Assembly (NCBI RefSeq): GCF_000733765.1
Contig: NZ_JPOG01000001.1
Location: forward strand, 496,001-560,000
DNA: 64,000 nucleotides
Source: Algiphilus aromaticivorans DG1253
GTDB lineage: Bacteria > Pseudomonadota > Gammaproteobacteria > Nevskiales > Nevskiaceae
Direction: 5' to 3'
The notes under the pieces are model-generated. The model searched no databases, was not told where the DNA came from, and saw nothing but the letters and a program-made list of their open reading frames with translations. Both the position numbers and the translations under genes were made by a program. Below are positions 25,519-35,009 of this stretch, one piece after another; position 1 is the first letter of the stretch, and the number at the start of each line of letters is the position of its first letter.

Positions 25519-26961
25519 TCAAGCCTTGATCCGCTCGTAAGCTTCCAGCGCCCGGGCGCGCGAGGCCTTGAGATCGACGATGGCTTCGGGGTAGTCGCGG
25601 CCGATTTGCACGCCGGCCTGGGCAAGCACTTCGGGCTTGGCTTCCCAGGGTGCGTGCAGGGCCGTGTCGGACAGCCTGCTCAGTTCCGGCACCCAGCGGC
25701 GCACGTAAGTGCCCTCGGTGTCGAACTTCTGTGCCTGCAGGACCGGATTGAAGATGCGGAAGTAGGGCGCGGCGTCGGCGCCGCTGCCGGCAGCCCACTG
25801 CCAGCCCAGGGTGTTGGAGGCGAGATCGGCATCGACCAGCGTGTCCCAGAACCAGCGCGCGCCTTCCTGCCAGGGGATCAGCAGATTCTTGGTCAGGAAG
25901 GAGCCGACGATCATGCGCACCCGGTTGTGCATCCAGCCGGTATGCCAGAGCTGGCGCATGCCGGCATCGACGATGGGCACACCGGTATTGCCCGCCTGCC
26001 AGGCCTTCAGGTCCTCGGCGTAGTCGGCCGGGACGCGCCATGGAAAATCCGCGAAGCGGGGGTTGAGCGGTGTGTCGGTGGTGTGGGGGAAATGATAGAT
26101 CAGGTGATAGGCGAATTCGCGCCAGATCAGCTCGCGCTGGAAATGGTCGATGCCTTCGCTGGCGCCCTGCGCCTTGGCGGTCTCGGCGGCGGCCCAGCAC
26201 TGGCGCGGTGACAGTTCGCCGAAATGCAGGTGTGGCGACAGTGCCGAGGTGCCGTCGATGCCGGGCAGTTCGCGCAGGCGTTTGTAGTCGCCGGCGGTTC
26301 CGGCCATGAAGCTGTCCAGACGCGCATGCGCGCCGTCCACGCCGGGTCGCCAGCACTCGTAGAAGCCGGCGTCCCAGCCGATGCGCGGCAGCAGTTCGAG
26401 CGCGGCAATGGCGCTTTCTCCCTGTCGCTGGTGTCCGGCTTCGCTCGGCCACGGAATCGTCGTGGGTGTCTCGGTCATGCGCGACGGTTGCCAGTGCGCA
26501 TTGAAGCGTCGGGCGAAGGGCGAGAAAACGCGGTAGGGGTCGCCGTTGCCGGTGGCCAGCATCCAGGGCTCCATCATCAGCGCGCTGTTGTGGCTTTCGA
26601 CGCGCGCACCGGCTTCGCGCAGCGCCGCCTTGAGCGTTTTATCGCGGGCGATGGCGGCTGGCTCGTAGCAGCGGTTCCAGTGCACGGCATCGGCGCTGGT
26701 GGCGTCGATGAGCGCGCGCAGCTCGGAATGTGTGTTGCCGGCGCGCACGATCAGCGCCGACCCCCGCTCGCGCAGGGTCGCGTCCAGCGCCAGCAGGCTG
26801 TGGTGCAGCCACCAGTTGGAGGCAGCACCGGGCTTCCAGTCGACTTCGGGATCGTGGATATAGACCGGAAGCACGGCATCGGCGCTGTCCAGCGCCGCCT
26901 GCAGGGCAGGGTTATCGGCAAGGCGGAGATCGCGCCGGAAGAGCAGCAGGGCGGTGGACAT
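25519..26961 (-). CDS. phrB: deoxyribodipyrimidine photolyase
   Basis: A protein of 480 residues. It begins MSTALLLFRRDLRLADNPAL (antenna-binding Rossmann domain) and has the FAD-binding C-terminal domain with FGELSPRQCW, FQRELIWREFAYHLIYHFP, DAGMRQLWHTGWMHNRVRM and the GARWFWDTLVDADLASNTLG block typical of class I CPD photolyases. It repairs cyclobutane pyrimidine dimers using blue light. The gene stands alone; no ribosome site is obvious before the ATG. Confidence 0.93.
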   Translation of the reverse strand: MSTALLLFRRDLRLADNPALQAALDSADAVLPVYIHDPEVDWKPGAASNWWLHHSLLALDATLRERGSALIVRAGNTHSELRALIDATSADAVHWNRCYEPAAIARDKTLKAALREAGARVESHNSALMMEPWMLATGNGDPYRVFSPFARRFNAHWQPSRMTETPTTIPWPSEAGHQRQGESAIAALELLPRIGWDAGFYECWRPGVDGAHARLDSFMAGTAGDYKRLRELPGIDGTSALSPHLHFGELSPRQCWAAAETAKAQGASEGIDHFQRELIWREFAYHLIYHFPHTTDTPLNPRFADFPWRVPADYAEDLKAWQAGNTGVPIVDAGMRQLWHTGWMHNRVRMIVGSFLTKNLLIPWQEGARWFWDTLVDADLASNTLGWQWAAGSGADAAPYFRIFNPVLQAQKFDTEGTYVRRWVPELSRLSDTALHAPWEAKPEVLAQAGVQIGRDYPEAIVDLKASRARALEAYERIKA

Positions 26962-27064
26962 CGCGGGGGCCTCGGGGCGCGACGGTTTACAATTTGTGCA
27001 TGCTAGTTCTCCTGAAGACGCGACGGTCGCGCCGTACCAACGCTCGTCGAAGGCGGCGCCGCGC

Positions 27065-27977
<913 letters not shown>

Positions 27978-27988
<11 letters not shown>

Positions 27989-28745
27989 CCTCATGAGTCT
28001 GCGCGCCATCGTCGCCAAGGAAGTGCGCCGCTTCTGGAGCGTGCTCGGCCAGACCGTGACGGCGCCGGTGATCACGGCACTGCTGTTCCTGCTCGTTTTC
28101 TCGCATGTGCTGGAAGGACGCGACTCCGGCTATCCGGGCGTGGCCTACACGCAGTTCCTGGTGCCGGGGCTGATGATGATGCAGGTGCTGCAGAATGCCT
28201 TCGCCAACACCTCATCGTCGCTGGCGCAGAGCAAGATCATGGGCAACATCGTCTTCCTGCTGATGGCGCCGCTGTCGGCGCGCGATCTCTTCATCGGCTA
28301 TATCAGTGCGGCGCTTCTGCGCTCGACGCTGGTGGCGCTGGCCATCTTCGTCGTTACCTGGCCCTTCGTGCAGCTGCCCGTGGCGCATCCCTTCGCGCTG
28401 CTCGCCATCATGCTGCTGGCGGCCGGCAGCATGGGCTCGCTGGGCATCATCGCCGGCGTGATCGCTACCAAGTTCGATCACATAGCGGCCTTCCAGAACT
28501 TCCTGATCATGCCGCTGACTTTCCTGTCCGGCGTTTTCTATTCGGTGCACGGCCTGCCGGATCTCTGGTTTCAGGTCAGTCTCTTCAATCCCTTCTTCTA
28601 CATGATCGACGGCTTCCGCTACGGTTTCTTCGGTACCGCGGATGTTTCGATCTGGCGCAGCCTGGGCTGGAGTCTTGGCTTTTTCGCCGCTACCAGCAGT
28701 GCGGCCATGGTCTGGCTAGCAAGCGGCTATCGCCTGCGCAGCTAG
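27978..28745 (+). CDS. ABC-2 type exporter, permease (YadH-like)
   Basis: A protein of 255 residues with six hydrophobic segments and the ABC-2 features LVPGLMMMQVLQNAFANTSS and IMPLTFLSGVFYSVHGLPD, then LFNPFFYMIDGFRYGF. It forms a two-gene exporter with the preceding ATPase; the pair resembles yadG-yadH of E. coli. The substrate is unknown. Confidence 0.88.
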
Positions 28746-28963
28746 CCACCGAGACGCCGGCGGCCGGCGATTCGCCGTGGTAATGCCCAGGCGAGCACTG
28801 ACGCACCCGTCACGTTCGTGCGCTTAGACGATACCGCCGGTCCGGAACGCGTACGCGGCGCGCTTGAGGGTGGTTAGCGTCGAATCCTGGCCCGATGGGG
28901 GCTCGAATCTGGCGCCTCGGGTTGGACTGATCCAAGCCGGCAACGCCACGCAGGAGGTGCGCT

Positions 28964-29449
28964 ATGAAACGTCTACTCATTGGCAGCGGTGCCCTGCTAT
29001 TCGCCGGCTCGGTCGCATGGGCCGCGACCGAAACGGATACCTTTGAAGTGACTGCCACGGTGGTCAGTGCCTGCACGGTCACGGCCAGCGACCTGAATTT
29101 CGGCAACTACGATCCGCTGGCTGCGCTGCCTACGGATGCGACGACGACGGTGAGCGTCACCTGTTCGCTGTTGGCCCCGTATGACATCGGTCTGAATGCC
29201 GGGCTGCACGGCGGCGCTGTTACATCGCGCGAGATGCAGATCTCGGGCGATACCGACAGGCTCGACTACCTTCTCTCGCAGGATCTCGCCCATACGACCA
29301 ATTGGGGCAACACGGTGGATACCGACACGGTCGCGGGCGTAGGCACCGGCCTTTCGGTGCCGACCACGATCTATGGTCGGATACCCGCAGCCCAGAACGT
29401 ACCGGTGGGCAGCTACGCCGATACCATCACTGTCACCGTGACCTTCTGA
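28964..29449 (+). CDS. spore coat U domain pilin-like protein
   Basis: A protein of 161 residues with a signal peptide ending at SVAWAA and an SCPU domain: VVSACTVTASDLNFGNYDPL, VTCSLLAPYDIGLNAG and IPAAQNVPVGSYADTITVTV. The paired cysteines and C-terminal beta-strand fit subunits of archaic (sigma, Csu-type) chaperone-usher pili. A strong AGGAGG ribosome site is seven bases upstream. It is the first gene of a four-gene locus (pilin, chaperone, usher, second SCPU protein). Confidence 0.85.
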   Translation: MKRLLIGSGALLFAGSVAWAATETDTFEVTATVVSACTVTASDLNFGNYDPLAALPTDATTTVSVTCSLLAPYDIGLNAGLHGGAVTSREMQISGDTDRLDYLLSQDLAHTTNWGNTVDTDTVAGVGTGLSVPTTIYGRIPAAQNVPVGSYADTITVTVTF

Positions 29450-30183
29450 TGGCCAGCGGCGGCGGGCGGCTGAGGCTGTCGCTGCTGCTCGCGCTCGCCG
29501 TTGCCGGCCCAGCCGGCGCCGCCGGTGGGCTTGCCCTGCACCCGCTGCGCGTCGATCTCACGCCGGAGCAGCGTGGTGCGGCAGTCATGCTTCGCAACGA
29601 AGGCGAGATGCGCAAGACCATCGAAGTCGAAGTCATGGCCTGGGCGCAGCCGCATGGCGGTGAAGAATATGCGCCGACGCGTGCGCTGTTGGCCAGTCCG
29701 CCCCTCTTCTTCCTGGAGCCGGGCGCCAGTCAGACTGTGCGCATCGGGCGTCCGATGAGCGCCGGACCGGTCGGCGACGCCGAGCAGGCTTTCCGCGTGT
29801 TCTTTCGGGAAGTGCCGCCGGCTGCGCCGGCCGGTGGCGGCGCGCTGCGGGTGGCGGTGCGCCTGGGCATTCCCGTCTTCGTGGCGGCGCGCGACGCGCA
29901 GCCGGCCCTGCAGTGGCAGGTGGCGCGGGGCGCGGACGGGGCGGTGACTCTGACACTGATCAATCGGGGCACGCGCCACGCGCGCGCGGCCGAAGTGCGA
30001 TTGCTGGCCGCCGACAGTGACGTGGTCGTGGCGCGGGCCGAGGGCTTTCGCTACGTGCTTGCCGGTGCGCGACAGTCGTGGCAACTGGAGCCGAACGCGC
30101 CATTGAAGCCAGGCGCCTATCGCGTCGTCGCCCAGTTCGAGGACGGCGTCCGTGAGCACGCCACTACTCTGGTTCGGCCCTAG
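29449..30183 (+). CDS. periplasmic pilus chaperone (Csu type)
   Basis: A protein of 244 residues whose ATG overlaps the pilin stop (TGATG). Signal peptide, then two immunoglobulin-like domains with LHPLRVDLTPEQRGAAVMLR, FFLEPGASQTVRIGRP, QAFRVFFREVPP and the late GAYRVVAQF. These are PapD-like chaperone features. The stop codon TAG lies within the CTAG target duplication of an IS5-family element, which begins at the next base; the chaperone is therefore intact. The usher gene originally began inside its last 30 bases. Confidence 0.88.
   Translation: MASGGGRLRLSLLLALAVAGPAGAAGGLALHPLRVDLTPEQRGAAVMLRNEGEMRKTIEVEVMAWAQPHGGEEYAPTRALLASPPLFFLEPGASQTVRIGRPMSAGPVGDAEQAFRVFFREVPPAAPAGGGALRVAVRLGIPVFVAARDAQPALQWQVARGADGAVTLTLINRGTRHARAAEVRLLAADSDVVVARAEGFRYVLAGARQSWQLEPNAPLKPGAYRVVAQFEDGVREHATTLVRP
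30152..30183 (+). pseudogene. detached 5' end of the usher gene
   Basis: In the +1 frame relative to the chaperone, a GTG at 30152 with GAGGAC upstream starts ten codons reading (M)STPLLWFGP. Removing the IS5 element and one CTAG joins them in frame to RRVVFTILALALTPIDA, giving a complete signal peptide. This fragment is now cut off from the usher body. Confidence 0.75.
30180..30183 (+). repeat. left CTAG target duplication of IS5 element
   Basis: CTAG directly precedes the left inverted repeat and matches CTAG at 31346-31349 after the right one. It fits the four-base YTAR targets of IS5. The last three bases are the chaperone stop codon. Confidence 0.85.
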
Positions 30184-31345
30184 GGAAACTCTGATCAATC
30201 GCCCCGATCTGGGATGATGCCGGGGCACGGAGACGATGGTGAGCCAGTCGATGAAGCAGCGGACGTTCGCGGATCTTGAGCAGGCGCACAAGAAGAAGGT
30301 GACGCGCCGCGAGAAGTTTCTGGCGGAGATGGATGCGGTTATTCCGTGGTCGCGCCTGGAGGCGTTGATTGCGCCGCACTACCCGAAGCCCAAGGCGGGC
30401 AAGCCGGGGCGCCGGCCGCTGTCGCTGGCCACCAAGCTGCGCATCTACTGCCTGCAGCAGTTCTACGGGCTGTCGGATCCAGGCGCCGAAGAGGCGCTTT
30501 ACGACTCCGATGCCATGCGCCGCTTTGCCGGCATCACGCTGACGGATGAGGCGGTGCCTGACGAGAGCACGATCCTGCAGTTCCGGCGGCTGTTGGAGCG
30601 GCACGGGCTGGCCGAGCAGATCTTTGCCGAGGTCAATGCCCACCTGCGCGAGCGGGGCCTGATGCTGCGCGAAGGCACGCTGGTGGACGCCACGCTGATC
30701 CACGCGCCCAGCTCGACGAAGAACCAGAGCGGTACGCGGGATCCCGACATGAGTCAGACGCGCAAGGGCAACCAGTGGTACTTCGGCTGCAAGGCGCATA
30801 TCGGCGCCGATGCCCACAGTGGCCTCGTGCACACCGTTATCGGCACAACGGCCAAAGTCGCCGACATCACCCAGACCGAAGCCCTGCTGCACGGCGAAGA
30901 ACGCATCGTGCTGGGCGATGCCGGCTATCGACGCACGGGCCGCAGCCTGGATGCCCCGGCGCCCGATAGTGGACCGCGCATCGTCACGCCTTACGTGCGC
31001 AGTGCCGGCAAGGCGCTGCTGGAATGGCAGCGCGCCGCCAACCGACGTCTGGCGTCTCTGAGAGCCCGGGTCGAGCATCCGTTTCGGATTGTCAAATGCC
31101 AGTTCGGCTACACCAAGGTCCGCTATCGCGGCCTGACCAAGAACACCGCGCACCTGCACAGCCTGTTTGCCATGGCCAACCTCGTGGCGGCCCGAAGACA
31201 GCTGCTGGCGGCAGGATAGGTGCGTCCAATGACAACGAAATCGGGCTTCTGCAGAGGCTGAAGCCCCCGAAACAGCCTTCATTTCACCCGGTGTGCAGCC
31301 TGCAATGTCTTCGCGGTCACTCATCCGACTTTGATCAGACATTCC
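30184..31345 (+). mobile_element. IS5-family insertion sequence
   Basis: 1162 bases bounded by inverted ends GGAAACTCTGATCAA (left) and the complement of TTGATCAGACATTCC (right), flanked by CTAG duplications. It contains one intact transposase gene and about 125 bases after it before the right end. The clean ends and intact gene suggest a recent insertion. Confidence 0.9.
30236..31219 (+). CDS. IS5-family transposase
   Basis: A protein of 327 residues. The N-terminal region (MKQRTFADLEQAHKKKVTRR, then AVIPWSRLEALIAPHYPK) and the DDE domain with GTLVDATLIHAP, IVLGDAGYRRTGR and RARVEHPFRIVKCQFGYTK are typical of IS5 subgroup IS5. An alternative start at MKQRTF (30251) is possible. The gene appears complete. 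Confidence 0.93.
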   Translation: MVSQSMKQRTFADLEQAHKKKVTRREKFLAEMDAVIPWSRLEALIAPHYPKPKAGKPGRRPLSLATKLRIYCLQQFYGLSDPGAEEALYDSDAMRRFAGITLTDEAVPDESTILQFRRLLERHGLAEQIFAEVNAHLRERGLMLREGTLVDATLIHAPSSTKNQSGTRDPDMSQTRKGNQWYFGCKAHIGADAHSGLVHTVIGTTAKVADITQTEALLHGEERIVLGDAGYRRTGRSLDAPAPDSGPRIVTPYVRSAGKALLEWQRAANRRLASLRARVEHPFRIVKCQFGYTKVRYRGLTKNTAHLHSLFAMANLVAARRQLLAAG

Positions 31346-33657
31346 CTAGGCGTGTCGTCTTCACGATACTGGCGCTGGCGCTCACTCCGATCGATGCGCG
31401 CGACTGTGCCAGCGTGGTGGCCCCCGGGGATGACACCGTCACTGAATGGTTGCTGGTGGTCGATGCCGGCGAGGCGGATGCGCAGCTGCGGCATGTTCTG
31501 CGCAGCAGCGATGGGCGGCTCTGGCTGGATCGGGGCGCGCTCTCCCGGTGGCGGCTCAGCGATATCCCCTCGGCATCGCTGCCCTACGCCGGGCAGCATT
31601 GGCACGCGCTCGACGATATCGCGGGGCTGCGCTACCGGCACGACGCGTGCACGCAGAGCTTGCACGTCGATCTCACGGCAACCGGTCGGAGTGCGGTGAG
31701 CCACTCGCTCATGCGGCGCGGTGAAGCGGCCCCCTTGTCGGAGGTCGCGCCGGGTGGCTATTTCAATGCCGATCTGCTGTACAGCGGCGGCGACGGCGCG
31801 GATCGCGCCGCGAGCTTCTTCGAGCTGGGCGTCTTCGGCCGCGGCGGGCGCGGCCTGCAGACCGCGGTGGCCGATGATGACGGAGGTTTCATCCGGTTGG
31901 ACAGCACCTGGCTGATCGAATCGCCCGAATCGCTGGCTACCTTGGCTCTCGGAGACAGCACCAGCAGTGCCGGAAGCTGGGGGCGCACCGTGCGCTATGT
32001 CGGCCTGCGCTGGGCTACCGATTTCAGCCTGCAGCCCTATTTCGTGCCCTTTCCGCAGCCTGTGCTCGCCGGTCAGGCGGCCTTGCCGTCGACCCTCGAC
32101 GTCTTCATCAACGACAGTCTGCGCGCGCGGCAACCAGTGGATGGCGGTCCCTTCGAGTTGCAGGATGTGCCGGCGATCAGTGGCGGCGGTGAGGCAGTGA
32201 TCGTGGTGCGCGACGCGCTCGGCCGGGAGACGCGCCTCACGCAGCCCTTCTACGTCAGTCCGCAATTGCTGCACCCAGGGCTCGCCGACTACGCGCTCGA
32301 TGTCGGCTTTCTGCGTCGCGACTACGGGCTGGCATCGGCCGCCTACGGCGATGCCTTCGGAACACTGACCTATCGTTACGGCCTGCATCCGACACTCACC
32401 GCTGAGCTGCGCGGCGAGTGGCAGGCCGGCGGTGGGGCGCTGGGCGCGAGCGCGCTTTACCGCGTCGGTCATCTCGGGCTTGTCTCGGCGACGACGGCCT
32501 ATGGCGGCAGCGACGGAACGGGTGGAGGCTTCGGCGCCTTCGGCCTGGAACGGGATATTGCCGGCCGATACGGGCTGAGCCTGCGTCGCGAGTGGGCGCA
32601 GGCAGAATTTCGCCGCGTCGGGGACGCGCCGGACCAATCGGCACCGCGCTATCGCGATTTCGCGCGCATCAACGCCGTGCTGCCGCCGCGCGCTTCACTG
32701 TCGCTGACCTATTCCAAGGAGGCCGCTCGCGGTGGTCGTGACCTGCAGTTGCTCAATCTCGGGGGCAGCCTGCAGATAGCCCAGGGTCTTCAGGTCGGTC
32801 TGCAGCTTGGCGAGGTGCGGGCGGAGGGCACGCGTGACCGGCGCGCCATTGCGACGCTGAGCTATGCCTTCGCCGGCGGTGTCAGTGCCGCCCTGCAGCA
32901 TCAGCAGGTCGCGGCGCAGCCTTCGCGCACCCGTGCAAGCGTGCAGCGCACACCCGCTGGGGCGCTTGGCTGGGGCTATCGCGGCGAGATAGAGGGTGGC
33001 CCGGTGCAACGTGGCAGCGCGGCGCTGGATTACGGCGGTAATGTCGGAACGCTGTCCTTCGCCGCCAGTCAGCGCGACGGAGCGACCGGCCTGCGCGCCG
33101 GGGCGCGCACTGGCCTTGCCTGGCTCGGCGGGGACGTGTTCTGGACGCGGCCGGTGCGGGGGAGCTTCGCGGTGGTCGATCTCGGCGCCCTCGACGATAT
33201 GGGGGTGTATCTCGACAATCGCCTGATCGCGCGATCCAATGCCGAAGGTGTGGCACTGCTGCCGGATCTGCGCCCTTACGAGCGCAATCGCATCGGCATC
33301 CGCGCCGAGAATCTCCCGATCGAGCAGCCTGTCGCCACGTTGGCGCAGACCGTGGTGCCGCGTGGCCGCAGCGGTGTGCGCGTCGATTTCACGCACGATC
33401 GTCGTGTGGGCATCGAAGTTGTGCTGCGCGACGAGAACGAAGAGCCGATTCCGGCGGGTAGCGCGCTGCGTGACCGCGCCAGCGGCACGCCGCATCCGGT
33501 CGGGCACGGCGGCCGAGCCTGGCTTCGACTCGAGCCCGGCGCGCACACGCTGCGCGCTGGCAGCGGAGCGACGACCTGCGAGGCGAGCTTGCAGGTCCCG
33601 GCGCAGCCGGACCTCGGGACGCCGATCGAACTCGTCTGCCGGGCCATCGCGCGATGA
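31291..33657 (+). CDS. SCPU-pilus outer-membrane usher, 5' end displaced by IS5
   Basis: The body (from 31346) encodes a fimbrial usher: N-domain, barrel with plug region (PSTLDVFINDSLRARQPV, FELQDVPAISGGGEAVIVVR, LTQPFYVSPQLLHPGLADYA), and C-terminal domains (GSFAVVDLGALDDMGVYLDN, VVPRGRSGVRVDF). The original GTG start at 30152 and ten codons are now separated by the IS. The open frame runs back into the IS; an in-frame GTG at 31291 could provide a substitute start adding 18 residues before the remaining hydrophobic signal core. Whether a working usher is made is uncertain; it may be a pseudogene. Ancestral length would be about 779 residues. Confidence 0.75.
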   Translation: MCSLQCLRGHSSDFDQTFPRRVVFTILALALTPIDARDCASVVAPGDDTVTEWLLVVDAGEADAQLRHVLRSSDGRLWLDRGALSRWRLSDIPSASLPYAGQHWHALDDIAGLRYRHDACTQSLHVDLTATGRSAVSHSLMRRGEAAPLSEVAPGGYFNADLLYSGGDGADRAASFFELGVFGRGGRGLQTAVADDDGGFIRLDSTWLIESPESLATLALGDSTSSAGSWGRTVRYVGLRWATDFSLQPYFVPFPQPVLAGQAALPSTLDVFINDSLRARQPVDGGPFELQDVPAISGGGEAVIVVRDALGRETRLTQPFYVSPQLLHPGLADYALDVGFLRRDYGLASAAYGDAFGTLTYRYGLHPTLTAELRGEWQAGGGALGASALYRVGHLGLVSATTAYGGSDGTGGGFGAFGLERDIAGRYGLSLRREWAQAEFRRVGDAPDQSAPRYRDFARINAVLPPRASLSLTYSKEAARGGRDLQLLNLGGSLQIAQGLQVGLQLGEVRAEGTRDRRAIATLSYAFAGGVSAALQHQQVAAQPSRTRASVQRTPAGALGWGYRGEIEGGPVQRGSAALDYGGNVGTLSFAASQRDGATGLRAGARTGLAWLGGDVFWTRPVRGSFAVVDLGALDDMGVYLDNRLIARSNAEGVALLPDLRPYERNRIGIRAENLPIEQPVATLAQTVVPRGRSGVRVDFTHDRRVGIEVVLRDENEEPIPAGSALRDRASGTPHPVGHGGRAWLRLEPGAHTLRAGSGATTCEASLQVPAQPDLGTPIELVCRAIAR

Positions 33658-34133
33658 GTCTCCGATTGCCGATCCGTGTCCTGGGGCTGCTCCTGCTGTC
33701 GATGGCGGCATGGCCTGCTGCTGCTCAGACCTGCAGCGTGTCGGCGTCGCCGGTCGCCTTCGGTACCTACAATCCACAGGCGGGCGCGCCGAATGACAGC
33801 AGCGGGCAGGTCAGCGTCACCTGCCAAGCCTTCCTGTCCTTGCTGCTGTCCTATGAGATTCGCCTTTCGGCCGGCAACAGCGGCAATTTCGGCGCCCGGC
33901 AGATGAGCGCGGCCGGCGCGACGCTGCAGTACAACCTGTACAGCAATGTGTCCCGCAGCACGGTCTGGGGTAACGGTAGCGGTGGTTTCGGCAGCGTTTC
34001 CGGCAGCATCCTGCTTTCGGCGCTGAACCTCCCGGCCACGGTCAATCGCACGGTCTATGCGCGCGTGCCGGCCCTGCAGAGCGTAGCGCCAGGCAGCTAC
34101 AGCGATTTCATTACCGTCACGGTGCTCTACTGA
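33654..34133 (+). CDS. second spore coat U domain protein (possible tip subunit)
   Basis: A protein of 159 residues whose ATG overlaps the usher stop (ATGA). Signal peptide ending WPAAAQ, then the SCPU pattern TCSVSASPVAFGTYNPQAG, VSVTCQAFLSLLLSYEIRL and ALQSVAPGSYSDFITVTVLY. It is related to but distinct from the first pilin. In Csu-type operons the last gene often encodes the tip, which is the inferred role here. It converges on the hydrolase gene with a seven-base overlap. Confidence 0.82.
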   Translation: MSLRLPIRVLGLLLLSMAAWPAAAQTCSVSASPVAFGTYNPQAGAPNDSSGQVSVTCQAFLSLLLSYEIRLSAGNSGNFGARQMSAAGATLQYNLYSNVSRSTVWGNGSGGFGSVSGSILLSALNLPATVNRTVYARVPALQSVAPGSYSDFITVTVLY

Positions 34134-35005
34134 GCTTCGTGGTTGCTGCTTTCTTGGCCGGGTGCCGTCCGGGGCGATGCGTCGAGTGTGGCGACGAAGT
34201 CGTGCAGCGCTGAACGGTAGCGCTGGCGGCTCAGCGCGATGGCCTCGTTGTGGCCACCGCTGAGCGCAACCAGCTCGGTGTTGGCAGCCTCGGCCAGGCG
34301 CTGGCCGTGATGGAAGCCGATGATGTCGTCGTCGCGCGAATGTAGCACCAGCGTCGGGGCATCGATCTGCGGGACGCGTGAGAGGGTGTCGTAGTCGATG
34401 CGCGCCAGCCGCCGCGTCGGCAGCCAGGGGTAGATCTCGGCTGCGATGGCCGGTACCGAGGTGAAGGTGGAATCGAGAATCAGCCCGGCCGGCGCGACCT
34501 CGGTGGCCAGCCAGGCCGCCACCGCGCCGCCCAGCGACTGGCCGTGCAACAGGATGCGCTCGGGATGGATGCCGCGCTCGTCCACCAGATGGCGCCAGGC
34601 GGCCATGGCGTCGCGGTAGGTGCCTTCTTCGGAGGGCCTGCCGGTGGATTGGCCGTAGCCGCGATAATCGACGATGAGCGTCGCCAGCCCCAGTTCGTGG
34701 AAGAGCTGCAGCAGATCGATGCGATCCCCGATGTTGCCGGCGTTGCCGTGGAAATGCAGCAGCACCGGCGCCGCATCGTCCTCGGCCGGCACGAACCAGC
34801 CGCGCAGCCGCTCGCCATCGGTGGTCGTGATCGCGACATCCTCATAGGCCAGCCCGGCGTCCGCCGGTGTGGCGCGCAGGTCGCAGCCGGGCGTTCCCGG
34901 CAGGAAGATCAGGCGTTCCTGGAAGGCGTAGAGCAGGCTGCCGAGAATCACGAAGCCGATCGCTCCGGCGACGAGCAGCAGCCCCAGCATGCGCAGGCCG
35001 GCCAC
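34127..35005 (-). CDS. alpha/beta hydrolase, membrane-anchored (Bem46/YfhR-like)
   Basis: A protein of 292 residues from a GTG just after the selO stop. A single N-terminal helix (MLGLLLVAGAIGFVILGSLL) precedes a hydrolase domain with LLHFHGNAGNIGDRI, IVDYRGYGQSTGRPSEEG, nucleophile elbow LLHGQSLGGAVAAWLA (Ser), late Asp in LVLHSRDDDIIGF and His in SGGHNEAI. The layout is that of the Bem46/ABHD13 group. The substrate is unknown. An ATG at 34990 is an alternative start. Confidence 0.85.
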   Translation of the reverse strand: MAGLRMLGLLLVAGAIGFVILGSLLYAFQERLIFLPGTPGCDLRATPADAGLAYEDVAITTTDGERLRGWFVPAEDDAAPVLLHFHGNAGNIGDRIDLLQLFHELGLATLIVDYRGYGQSTGRPSEEGTYRDAMAAWRHLVDERGIHPERILLHGQSLGGAVAAWLATEVAPAGLILDSTFTSVPAIAAEIYPWLPTRRLARIDYDTLSRVPQIDAPTLVLHSRDDDIIGFHHGQRLAEAANTELVALSGGHNEAIALSRQRYRSALHDFVATLDASPRTAPGQESSNHEAQ

Positions 35006-35009
35006 GCGC

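Noticed and set aside
28890-28935. tRNA-like GGCTCGAATCTGGC stretch
   Set aside because: Only the T-arm-like piece is present; no acceptor, D-arm or anticodon arm can be folded.
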